Positions 1-5,114 of a DNA stretch of 5,404 nt are shown here, piece by piece. Position numbers and translations under genes: made by a program. Below the pieces are notes generated by a model. It was not told the DNA's origin. It saw only the letters and a program-made list of their open reading frames with translations, and did no database searches. Each line of letters opens with the position of its first letter. Position 1 is the stretch's first letter. The DNA is taken from contig JAIRZS010000243.1 of assembly GCA_031267115.1 (NCBI GenBank), positions 1 through 5,404 on the forward strand. The letters are read 5' to 3'. The DNA is from Treponema sp. (GTDB lineage Bacteria > Spirochaetota > Spirochaetia > Treponematales > Breznakiellaceae).

Positions 1-2
1 CG

Positions 3-161
3 GCGGGGGGGCGCCCCGCGGGCGTAATTCTTTACTGTACAAGGAATTATGCGACACCCGCGCCCCTGCGGGGCCGCAGGCCCACCGGAACACAGGACGG
101 ACGCCGGAAATACGCAGAATCTACTATAAATAAGCGGGTACAACAGGGGTAACTTTCTCAC
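3..161 (-). CDS. doubtful partial open frame downstream of the B12 riboswitch, running off the left edge
   Basis: On the minus strand a GTG at 161-159 is preceded by GAGG (7 nt spacing, within GAGGAAGGACT), a reasonable ribosome binding site. The frame then stays open for 53 codons to the window edge. It begins VRKLPLLYPLIYSRFCVF and is hydrophobic at first, then turns into low-complexity, Cys-, Gly- and Pro-rich sequence. Position favours it: it is the first SD-plus-start downstream of the cobalamin riboswitch. Against it, the frame crosses two inverted repeats (22-52 and 62-80), uses codons such as AGA, TTA and AGT that are sparse in the neighbouring genes, and matches no family I recognise. 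It may be the signal-peptide region of the riboswitch-controlled gene, or plain leader DNA open by chance in GC-rich sequence. I lean to the latter. Confidence 0.18.
   Translation of the reverse strand, partial: MRKLPLLYPLIYSRFCVFPASVLCSGGPAAPQGRGCRIIPCTVKNYARGAPPR
22..52. repeat. inverted repeat, 9-bp arms
   Basis: GCGTAATTC (22-30) and GAATTATGC (44-52) are inverted copies with one G-T wobble, enclosing a 13-nt loop. Together with the GC palindrome at 62-80 this looks like non-coding, structured DNA or RNA in the leader downstream of the riboswitch. No U-tract follows on either strand, so it is not a standard terminator. Confidence 0.45.
62..80. repeat. GC-rich palindrome with two alternative hairpins
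   Basis: CCTGCGG (65-71) and CCGCAGG (74-80) form a 7-bp inverted repeat with a 2-nt centre. GCCCC (62-66) and GGGGC (70-74) form an overlapping, mutually exclusive 5-bp stem. No T-run follows on either strand. It could be a structured part of the long riboswitch leader or part of a dispersed palindromic repeat; the sequence alone does not decide. Confidence 0.4.
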
Positions 162-198
162 AGTCCTTCCTCGAAGACTTCGCGATCGATTGAAATGA

Positions 199-228
199 GG
201 GGGCGGCGGGCTTTAAAGCCATGCCCCC
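199..228 (-). promoter_or_regulatory. candidate expression-platform hairpin of the cobalamin riboswitch
   Basis: Immediately downstream of the aptamer on the minus strand, GGGGGC (228-223) pairs with GCCCCC (204-199). Inside it the palindrome GGCTTTAAAGCC (220-209) extends the stem across a small internal loop. The sequence that follows (TCATTTCAATC) is T-containing but not a true U-tract, so this would be a weak intrinsic terminator. It may instead switch conformation with the aptamer's 3' side. The role is inferred from position and pairing only. Confidence 0.4.
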
Positions 229-229
229 A

Positions 230-424
230 CACGTATGCCAAAGTCTCCTGGCTCAGGGGCTGCCGCGGTAGGACGCCGCGTTGTTCCGTTCCCGCCGCCT
301 TCCCGGCCCGGCTTTAAGCCCGGGCCAGTGGCCGCGCCGGACAAAAAAGCCCGGCGCACGGCGGAATTGTACCCCATCACAGTTACGGGATAGCCGGGGT
401 TTCTCACCCCGTTCCTTTTAACAA
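230..424 (-). ncRNA. cobalamin riboswitch (adenosylcobalamin aptamer)
   Basis: Read on the minus strand, the conserved blocks of the cobalamin aptamer occur in the right order. AAAAGGAAC (419-411) is followed by GGGGTGAGAAACCCCGGC (410-393, matching GGTG-AA--CC), then CCCGTAACTGT, then GCCACTGG after a 7-bp stem (GCGCCGG/CCGGCGC with a T-rich loop). Next come a 7-bp hairpin (326-305), GGGAAGGC, and finally the B12 box AGCCAGGAGACTTTGGC ending at 237. Cobalamin binding normally represses downstream B12 synthesis, uptake or B12-independent isozyme genes. The target here lies leftwards, beyond the window. A promoter sits at 435-464, with a predicted start site near 428, so the aptamer begins almost at the 5' end of the transcript. 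The aptamer assignment is secure; the exact ends are approximate. Confidence 0.93.
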
Positions 425-434
425 ACGCGCAACT

Positions 435-464
435 ATTGTACACCCCTCTTTTAGAAAGAGTCAA
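435..464 (-). promoter_or_regulatory. sigma70-type promoter driving the cobalamin riboswitch transcript
   Basis: On the minus strand TTGACT (464-459) is separated by 18 nt from TACAAT (440-435), each 5/6 against the consensus hexamers. The predicted start is near 428, a few bases before the first conserved riboswitch block. That fit between promoter and aptamer supports both calls. Confidence 0.8.
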
Positions 465-543
465 GCTTTTTTGGGCGTCCGGGTAAAATTAGTTCAATTT
501 TTCGCCGCGGCAGGCAGTAAAGGCTGAAAGTATCGCGGACGCC

Positions 544-573
544 TTGCCAAACTCCCCTTGTTTGGGCCACAAT
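544..573 (+). promoter_or_regulatory. possible promoter of the Lnb-like gene
   Basis: TTGCCA (544-549) lies 18 nt before CACAAT (568-573). The -10-like box is only 7 nt from the ATG at 581, which would put transcription start at or next to the start codon. No better pair is seen in 465-580; TAAAAT at 484-489 is a good -10 but lacks a -35. This is a moderate match in GC-rich DNA, so it is tentative. Confidence 0.35.
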
Positions 574-580
574 ACGGGGC

Positions 581-1885
581 ATGATATTCCGCCGCTTTCC
601 GTTTTGCCTGTTCCTGGCTGCCGCGCTGTTTTTTTCTCTTGCGGCCCCGCGTCTTTGGGCGCAGGATTCCCCGCCGGGGCGGGGCAACTATCTTACGGTC
701 AAGATCGCCGTTATGGGGCCGGGGGACGAGCTTTACTTCTGGTGGGGCCATATCGCCCTGGTTATCGACGACGCCTTTACCGGGGAAAGCCGCTTTTTCG
801 ATTACGGTATATTTTCATTTGAAAACGACCGTTTCTTTTCCAATTTTGCCTTTGGCCGGCTCCGTTATAGCTGCGGGGTATCGTCCGCGGAACGGAGTTA
901 CCGGGTTTACCGGGACACCAACCGGGACATTACGGTGTATACCCTGGACCTGCCCCCCCAGGTCCGGGACGAGGTGCGGCGTTTCGCGGAAACCAACGTG
1001 CTTCCGGAAAACAAGTACTACTGGTACCACCACTTCAAGGATAACTGCTCCACCCGGATTCGGGACATCATCGATCTGGCAACCGGCGGGCAGTTTAAGG
1101 CCGCTTTTGGGAACGCCGCCGGGCGCTATACCCTGCGCCAGCATGTAAGGCGGCATACCTGGTTCAGCCCGTTTTTCGATTGGATTCTTAATTTCTGGAT
1201 GGGGCAGGACATTGACAAACCCATGACCGTGTGGGAGGAGATGTTTCTCCCCCAGGAGGTCGGGAACAGGATCGAGGATTTTACCTATACCGGCCCGGAC
1301 GGCGTTGAGCGGAAGCTTGTGGCAAAAACGGAGGCCCTGAACCGGGCGGTAAACAGGCCGGCGGTGCTGGACGTTCCCCGGAGGCAGTGGCCGCGGGAAC
1401 TCGCGCTGGGGCTGGCCGTCTCCGTCCTTGCCGCGCTCCTCGCGCTGCTGGGGCGCCGGAACCCCGCCGCCTCAAGGGTAAGCCTGGGCCTGCTCCAGTC
1501 CTTATTGGGGCTTTTTTTCGGCGCGGCGGGATCGCTGCTTTTCTTTATGACTTTCTTTACCAACCACGACTACACGTACCACAACATTAACATTATTTAT
1601 ATTAACCCCCTGCTCCTCGCCGCGGTCCCGCTCGGAATACTTTACGCGCGGGGCGGTAACAGGAGCCGCGGAAGGCGGCGGCTTTCCCCGGAGCGGCTTC
1701 TGGGCGTCCTTTGGGCCTATGTTTTCTTTGGGGGCGTCCTTACGCTTCTGCTGCGGGCGCTGCCCGGTTTTTACCAGCAGAACCAGGTGACCCTGGCGCT
1801 GGTACTGCCTTTCGCCTTTACGCTGGGAGTCCTTTCCTTAACCGCCTGCGACGAAACTCATTCCGCTCTTACCAATAATGTATAG
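581..1885 (+). CDS. DUF4105 / Lnb-type membrane protein, putative lipoprotein N-acyltransferase family
   Basis: A 434-residue exported membrane protein. Residues 1-27 form a clean signal peptide (RR, a hydrophobic stretch, then LWA before Q28), which supports the ATG at 581. Residues of about 36-265 are a periplasmic DUF4105/Lnb_N-type domain: FWWGHIALVI (His57), FDYGIFSF (73-80), and YYWYHHFKDNCSTRIRD with Cys156, Arg159 and Asp162, the family's hallmark. Residues of about 272-422 contain five likely transmembrane helices (roughly 272-291, 301-327, 337-355, 372-394, 402-422), with the family-like FFTNHDYTYHNINIIYINPL between the second and third. Lnb of Bacteroides has been assigned as a lipoprotein N-acyltransferase. 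Transfer of that function here is inference, with Cys156 and His57 as the obvious candidate catalytic pair. There is no strong Shine-Dalgarno (only GGGG touching the start). The gene lies divergent to the riboswitch transcript, and its 3' end overlaps the convergent PPC-repeat gene by 28 bp. Confidence 0.85.
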   Translation: MIFRRFPFCLFLAAALFFSLAAPRLWAQDSPPGRGNYLTVKIAVMGPGDELYFWWGHIALVIDDAFTGESRFFDYGIFSFENDRFFSNFAFGRLRYSCGVSSAERSYRVYRDTNRDITVYTLDLPPQVRDEVRRFAETNVLPENKYYWYHHFKDNCSTRIRDIIDLATGGQFKAAFGNAAGRYTLRQHVRRHTWFSPFFDWILNFWMGQDIDKPMTVWEEMFLPQEVGNRIEDFTYTGPDGVERKLVAKTEALNRAVNRPAVLDVPRRQWPRELALGLAVSVLAALLALLGRRNPAASRVSLGLLQSLLGLFFGAAGSLLFFMTFFTNHDYTYHNINIIYINPLLLAAVPLGILYARGGNRSRGRRRLSPERLLGVLWAYVFFGGVLTLLLRALPGFYQQNQVTLALVLPFAFTLGVLSLTACDETHSALTNNV

Positions 1886-3393
1886 TCGTCTTCGGGATTG
1901 TCGTCCAGGGTGGTTACTTTGATGTAATACACGCCGGGATCCAGATCCACGGAAAGGCGGGAGCTGTATCTCTCCCCGCCGTCGTCGTCTTCGGCAATGG
2001 AATCCAGATCGGAATCGAAAAGTTCGATAACAGTGTCCAGTTCCGGGCCGGAAGCGCCCCTGGCCATAATCGAATAACTTCCCCGCCGCGTAACGGTAAA
2101 CTTTACCCAGTCTTCATCATCGCCGTCGCCGAAATTGTGCGTCTGGGAAACGTTGAGTTCTATGTCCTTTGCCTGACGGGCCGAATCGTCCGGTTCCCAT
2201 TGGTCCCCTGCCGGGGAGGACTGGATACGGGTTTGCAGGGTATAGGCAACGGCGGAAGAACTTTCATTGTAGAGACTTACCTTGATATACACCGTTCCGC
2301 GCGGAAGGACTTTGGAAATACGGGCGTTGCTCCCGGACCCGGAATCGTCGTCCTCGGCAAGGAGGCCGCTGCTGCCGTAAAGGCTCAGGCAGGTGTCGTT
2401 GTCGCCTTCCGTGAAAACGATTAGGCGCTGATCTCCCTCCGGGATTTCAAGGCTGTACCAGTCAATGTCCCCGGACGGAAGGGCCGCCTGTATTGATTCG
2501 CCTATGCTGATAGGGGAAGCCTGTTCGCGGCTGTTATTGGGTTCCCGGTCCCGGTCGGGGATAGGCTCGCTTGACGCGCGGAAGCCGTAGTCGCCGGTTC
2601 CGGAACTGTAACCCTTTACCATAACCGTGTAGCTTTTCCCGCTTTCGGCAATAAAGCCGATCCGGGCGTTTTCGCCGCTGCCGCCGTCATCGTCGGAGCT
2701 TATCAATTCCCCTTCCTCGCTGTAAAGTTCCATCATGGTGTCTATGCTGCTGCCCGTTGTTTCCACAGTCACCATGGTTCCCCCCTCCGGCCTGACAAGG
2801 AAGAAGTCGCGGTCGTCGCTGTTGTGTATGGTTCTGGAGACAAGCTCCCCGCTGATTTCGACAGGCACCGGATTCCCTATGCTGTCGGTTTCGTAGCGGT
2901 CCCGGCGTACCTGCGAGGAACCGGGGTTTTCCAGAAGCTCCAGCGTAAAGGAATTCTTCGCGAGATCGCTGTTCCAGGAGGCAATCACCGAGGAATCGGA
3001 AGCCCTTGTTATTCTGGTAGTGATACGGATACTGCTGCCCGCTTCCAGAATGATCCCCGAAATAAGGTATTCGCCGGAAGGGACGGCGGCATCGTGCAGG
3101 GTATAGGTACGGTTTTGTATATTGGCCAGGGTGTCGAGTATCCCGTTTCTCCAAATATCGCTTAAGGGGACCAGGTTGTCCATTATGGTAAATTCGCCGA
3201 CGCCGATTTGGGGCGTTTGGCCGCCGCTTCCCCCGGACAGGCCGCGCAGCCTGAGGTCAAGGCGGATTGCCGATTCGACCAGGAACTGGTCAAGTTCCGC
3301 AAGGGATGCGGGCCTTGACTGCTGCTGTCCGTACAGGAATACGGGCAGAATAAAAACAAAAAGCGCGGTAACGGTAATTAGTTTCTTTAACAT
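1858..3393 (-). CDS. secreted protein with CsgG-like N-terminal region and three PPC (pre-peptidase C-terminal) repeats
   Basis: 511 residues. Residues 1-22 are a signal peptide (KK, hydrophobic core, LYG before Q23), so the product is exported. Residues of about 28-150 resemble the CsgG/FlgO/LpoB-like fold common in spirochaete envelope proteins: IGVGEFTI (63-70), LSDIWRNGILDTLANI (77-92), GEYLISGIIL (107-116), then RITTRITRASDSSVIASW. Three PPC-like beta-sandwich repeats follow at about 181-274, 283-389 and 398-509. Each has a D-D/W-(Y/F) segment (DRDFFLV, DIDWYSLEI, DEDWVKFTV) and an acidic loop, SDDDGGSGENARI, EDDDSGSGSNARI and EDDDGGERYSSRL, which probably binds calcium as in known PPC domains. 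Repeats 2 and 3 start with the typical EPN/EPD; repeat 1 lacks it. No peptidase domain is present, so this is not a protease and its partner is unknown. It follows hisS by 38 nt on the same strand, probably co-transcribed, and has its own strong Shine-Dalgarno. Confidence 0.85.
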   Translation of the reverse strand: MLKKLITVTALFVFILPVFLYGQQQSRPASLAELDQFLVESAIRLDLRLRGLSGGSGGQTPQIGVGEFTIMDNLVPLSDIWRNGILDTLANIQNRTYTLHDAAVPSGEYLISGIILEAGSSIRITTRITRASDSSVIASWNSDLAKNSFTLELLENPGSSQVRRDRYETDSIGNPVPVEISGELVSRTIHNSDDRDFFLVRPEGGTMVTVETTGSSIDTMMELYSEEGELISSDDDGGSGENARIGFIAESGKSYTVMVKGYSSGTGDYGFRASSEPIPDRDREPNNSREQASPISIGESIQAALPSGDIDWYSLEIPEGDQRLIVFTEGDNDTCLSLYGSSGLLAEDDDSGSGSNARISKVLPRGTVYIKVSLYNESSSAVAYTLQTRIQSSPAGDQWEPDDSARQAKDIELNVSQTHNFGDGDDEDWVKFTVTRRGSYSIMARGASGPELDTVIELFDSDLDSIAEDDDGGERYSSRLSVDLDPGVYYIKVTTLDDNPEDDYTLLVRAE

Positions 3394-3400
3394 TGCGATT

Positions 3401-3407
3401 CTTCCTT
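3401..3407 (-). promoter_or_regulatory. ribosome binding site of the PPC-repeat gene
   Basis: AAGGAAG (3407-3401, minus strand) sits 7 nt before the ATG at 3393, in an A-rich leader. It fixes the start codon. It is noteworthy because this downstream gene of the unit is the only one of the four main genes with a clear Shine-Dalgarno. Confidence 0.75.
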
Positions 3408-3431
3408 TTTCTTCTTTATTAGTGTACGCGG

Positions 3432-4748
3432 TTAGACAGTATCCTCCCGCGCGCCCTGGGTTATTATATCCAGGACTTCTTCGAAATCCAGATTCTCCCT
3501 GTCCTGCCGCCCGCTGATTTCCCGCAGGGCCAGTTTCCCGGCCGCCGGCGCTTCGCCGGGTATAATCACAAATTCCGCGCCCTTCTTTTCCGCCAGCGCG
3601 AACTGCCAGGTAAGTTTCTTCGCCTCGGTAAATACCTCGCAGGCCGCCCCCCTTTCCCGGAATTTTTCCGCCAGGGCCTGGTACGCGCCGCAGGCCCCCT
3701 CGTCCGTACAGGCGATGGCAGCCCTGGCATAGGCGCCCCTGGGCCGGCTTTTACCCAGCGCCTCAAGGGCGGCGATAAGCCGGTCAAGCCCGATGGAGGC
3801 CCCCACGCCGCTGAGTTTTTCTTTGGAGTAAAGGCCTACAAGGTTGTCGTAGCGGCCCCCGGAACAGACCGAGCCTATTTCGGGCAGTTCGTTTATAAAA
3901 GTTTCGTAAACCACGCCGGTGTAGTAGTCCAGCCCCCTGGCGATGGAAGGGTCAAGCACGAAGGAAGAAGCTGTCCCCGTATCTTCCATAAAGCGGCGTA
4001 TCAGCGAAAGCCGTTCCGATTCCGGGCAGGGGCCCCCGGCGGCTTCCGTAAGGCCGGCAAGCGTTTCCCCGAAACCGCCCCCGGCCCCGGTGTACGCGAG
4101 GACCTTTGCCGCGTTTTCCGCGCCCGCGGTTTCGGCAAGGGCGGCACGTGTGGCGTCCCTGCCGGCTTTTGCCAGCTTGTCCACGGCGCGGAGTATTTCC
4201 GCCGATTTACCGCGGCAGCCTATCCTGTCCAGAAAACGGTTGAAAAGCCCCCGGTGGTTGATACGTATGGTAATGTCCTTCACCCCGATAGCGGAAAGCG
4301 TATTTCTCATCATAAGGAGAATCTCAAAATCCGCTGCCGCCGAATCGCTTCCCACGCAGTCAAAGTCGCACTGGGTAAATTCCCTGTACCGCCCCCGCTG
4401 GGTATTCTCGCCCCGCCAGACTTTTGCGATATGGTAGCACTTGAAGGGGAGGGCGAGATCGGCGCGGTGTTCGGCGAGAAAGCGGGCGAAGGGGACGGTC
4501 AGGTCAAAGCGCAGAGCCACGTCCCGGCCGCCGTTGTCGGTAAAGCGGTAGATCTGCCTTTCGGTCTCGCCGCCGCCCTTTCCCAGGAGGATGTCCGCGT
4601 ACTCCAGCGCCGGGGTATCAATCGGCACAAAGCCGTAAAGCCTGAAAGACGCCTCGATCTTCTCCACAAGGGAACGCCTCCCGATTTCCGCCGCCGGGAG
4701 AAAATCCCGGAAGCCCTTTAAAATCCTCGGTTCGATAAGATCAGCCAT
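3432..4748 (-). CDS. hisS: histidyl-tRNA synthetase
   Basis: 438 residues, the usual length for HisRS. This cytoplasmic class II synthetase charges tRNA-His with histidine using ATP. The N-terminus has the typical LKGFRDFLP (10-18). The catalytic core includes ERQIYRFTD (63-71) and RFDLTVPFARF (80-90). Motif 2 is WRGENTQRGRYREFTQCDFD (111-130) with Arg112 and Glu114. Further on come the histidine-specific RGLDYYTG (271-278), SVCSGGRYDNLV (293-304), and motif 3 GVGASIGLDRL (314-324) with Arg323. Residues of about 340-430 are the anticodon-binding domain. The RGRYREF-QCDFD--G form of motif 2 and GLDR rather than GLER in motif 3 resemble the eukaryote-like branch more than the E. coli type. The ATG at 4748 is supported by the complete N-terminus, yet no Shine-Dalgarno precedes it and TATAAT lies 8 nt upstream. 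It is first in a unit with the PPC-repeat gene. Confidence 0.97.
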   Translation of the reverse strand: MADLIEPRILKGFRDFLPAAEIGRRSLVEKIEASFRLYGFVPIDTPALEYADILLGKGGGETERQIYRFTDNGGRDVALRFDLTVPFARFLAEHRADLALPFKCYHIAKVWRGENTQRGRYREFTQCDFDCVGSDSAAADFEILLMMRNTLSAIGVKDITIRINHRGLFNRFLDRIGCRGKSAEILRAVDKLAKAGRDATRAALAETAGAENAAKVLAYTGAGGGFGETLAGLTEAAGGPCPESERLSLIRRFMEDTGTASSFVLDPSIARGLDYYTGVVYETFINELPEIGSVCSGGRYDNLVGLYSKEKLSGVGASIGLDRLIAALEALGKSRPRGAYARAAIACTDEGACGAYQALAEKFRERGAACEVFTEAKKLTWQFALAEKKGAEFVIIPGEAPAAGKLALREISGRQDRENLDFEEVLDIITQGAREDTV

Positions 4749-4756
4749 ACCGGGAA

Positions 4757-4762
4757 ATTATA
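4757..4762 (-). promoter_or_regulatory. perfect -10 box immediately upstream of hisS
   Basis: TATAAT (4762-4757, minus strand) ends 8 nt before the hisS ATG. The -35 region is poor (TTTTCC at 4785-4780, 17-nt spacing). If used, transcription would begin at about 4750, leaving a leader of 0-2 nt. A functional promoter is plausible given the perfect hexamer and the lack of a ribosome binding site, but it is not proven. Confidence 0.5.
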
Positions 4763-4810
4763 CCGCTAAACCCGCCGGCGGAAAAGGGGTCGCAGGCAAA
4801 TTTGGGCGCA

Positions 4811-4833
4811 TTTCCGGCGCTCCGCGCCGGAAA
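4811..4833. repeat. perfect 10-bp hairpin, 3-nt loop
   Basis: TTTCCGGCGC (4811-4820) and GCGCCGGAAA (4824-4833) are exact inverted repeats around TCC. It lies in the divergent region, upstream of the hisS -10 box. No U-tract follows on either strand, so it is not an obvious terminator. Related shorter palindromes (CCGGCG-CTT-CGCCGG at 3545-3559) occur inside hisS, so this may be a favoured genomic motif. Confidence 0.6.
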
Positions 4834-4867
4834 CCGGGCTTTCCGCTTGTATCTTTTGCCGCCCACG

Positions 4868-5092
4868 GCGTCAAAAGGATACCGCTTCAATCCCTTGCGC
4901 GTCCCCTGGTGGGGAAATTTTACCGTAAGGGTTCACCGCAAAGTCGAAGAAGTAAAAGAAGTACAAGAAGCAAGGCAAGAATCGCTTCATATCCCGCTTA
5001 CTTATTAAACTTCTTCAACTTATTCGACTTTTTTGACTTTGCGGTAAAAAATTCCAATAAATTCAGCGGACGCAGCGGGTATCCTTAAACGC
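4868..5092. repeat. large nested palindrome with 9-nt-repeat arms (miniature repeat element candidate)
   Basis: Several inverted pairs nest around one centre near 4980-4990. The outer pair is GCGT--AAGGATACCGCT (4868-4886) with AGCGGGTATCCTT--ACGC (5074-5092), 9 bp perfect in the core. Inside it is GGAAATTTTACCG (4913-4925) with CGGTAAAAAATTCC (5042-5055). Innermost is ACCGCAAAGTC (4935-4945) with GACTTTGCGGT (5035-5045), 11 bp perfect. The arms continue as 9-nt units. On the left they are GAAGAAGTA, AAAGAAGTA, CAAGAAGCA (4946-4972). On the right they are TACTTATTA, AACTTCTTC, AACTTATTC, GACTTTTTT (4999-5034). The whole would fold into a long imperfect hairpin. It carries no gene and fills most of the hisS/DUF1015 divergent region. 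It may be a non-autonomous mobile or REP-like repeat; copy number elsewhere cannot be seen here. Confidence 0.65.
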
Positions 5093-5102
5093 GGCTGCGG
5101 GG

Positions 5103-5108
5103 TAAGAT
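5103..5108 (+). promoter_or_regulatory. possible -10 box of the DUF1015 gene
   Basis: TAAGAT (4/6 match) ends 6 nt before the ATG at 5115, with no convincing -35 at 16-18 nt. It is reported because its position mirrors the -10-like boxes of the other two unit-leading genes; alone it would be weak. Confidence 0.25.
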
Positions 5109-5114
5109 AGGCGT

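Noticed and set aside
124..222. 32-codon minus-strand frame starting ATG at 222
   Set aside because: No separate Shine-Dalgarno, start buried in the predicted hairpin after the riboswitch, and no recognisable protein. Kept only as a side remark in a finding.
334..357. T-rich run (GCTTTTTTG) beside a GC stem, resembling an intrinsic terminator on the minus strand
   Set aside because: The T-run is the loop of the 7-bp stem, not downstream of it, and the structure belongs to the riboswitch aptamer.
213..751. Minus-strand open frames across the riboswitch, its promoter and the 5' end of the Lnb-like gene
   Set aside because: They overlap a clear structured RNA and promoter or run antisense to a real signal peptide; their translations are Arg/Gly/Pro-rich without domains.
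2137..3165. Plus- and minus-strand secondary frames within the PPC-repeat gene
   Set aside because: The main frame has a signal peptide, three recognisable repeats and a strong Shine-Dalgarno; the others are by-products of GC-rich coding sequence.
3545..3567. CCGGCG-CTT-CGCCGG palindrome followed by TATAAT on the plus strand
   Set aside because: Lies inside hisS and encodes the ordinary stretch IIPGEAPAAG; no gene on the plus strand starts nearby.
4802..5008. 68-codon plus-strand frame in the intergenic region, with VEEVKEVQEARQ near its end
   Set aside because: Starts at TTG without a ribosome binding site and its 'coiled-coil-like' end is just the 9-nt repeat arm of the palindrome read in frame.
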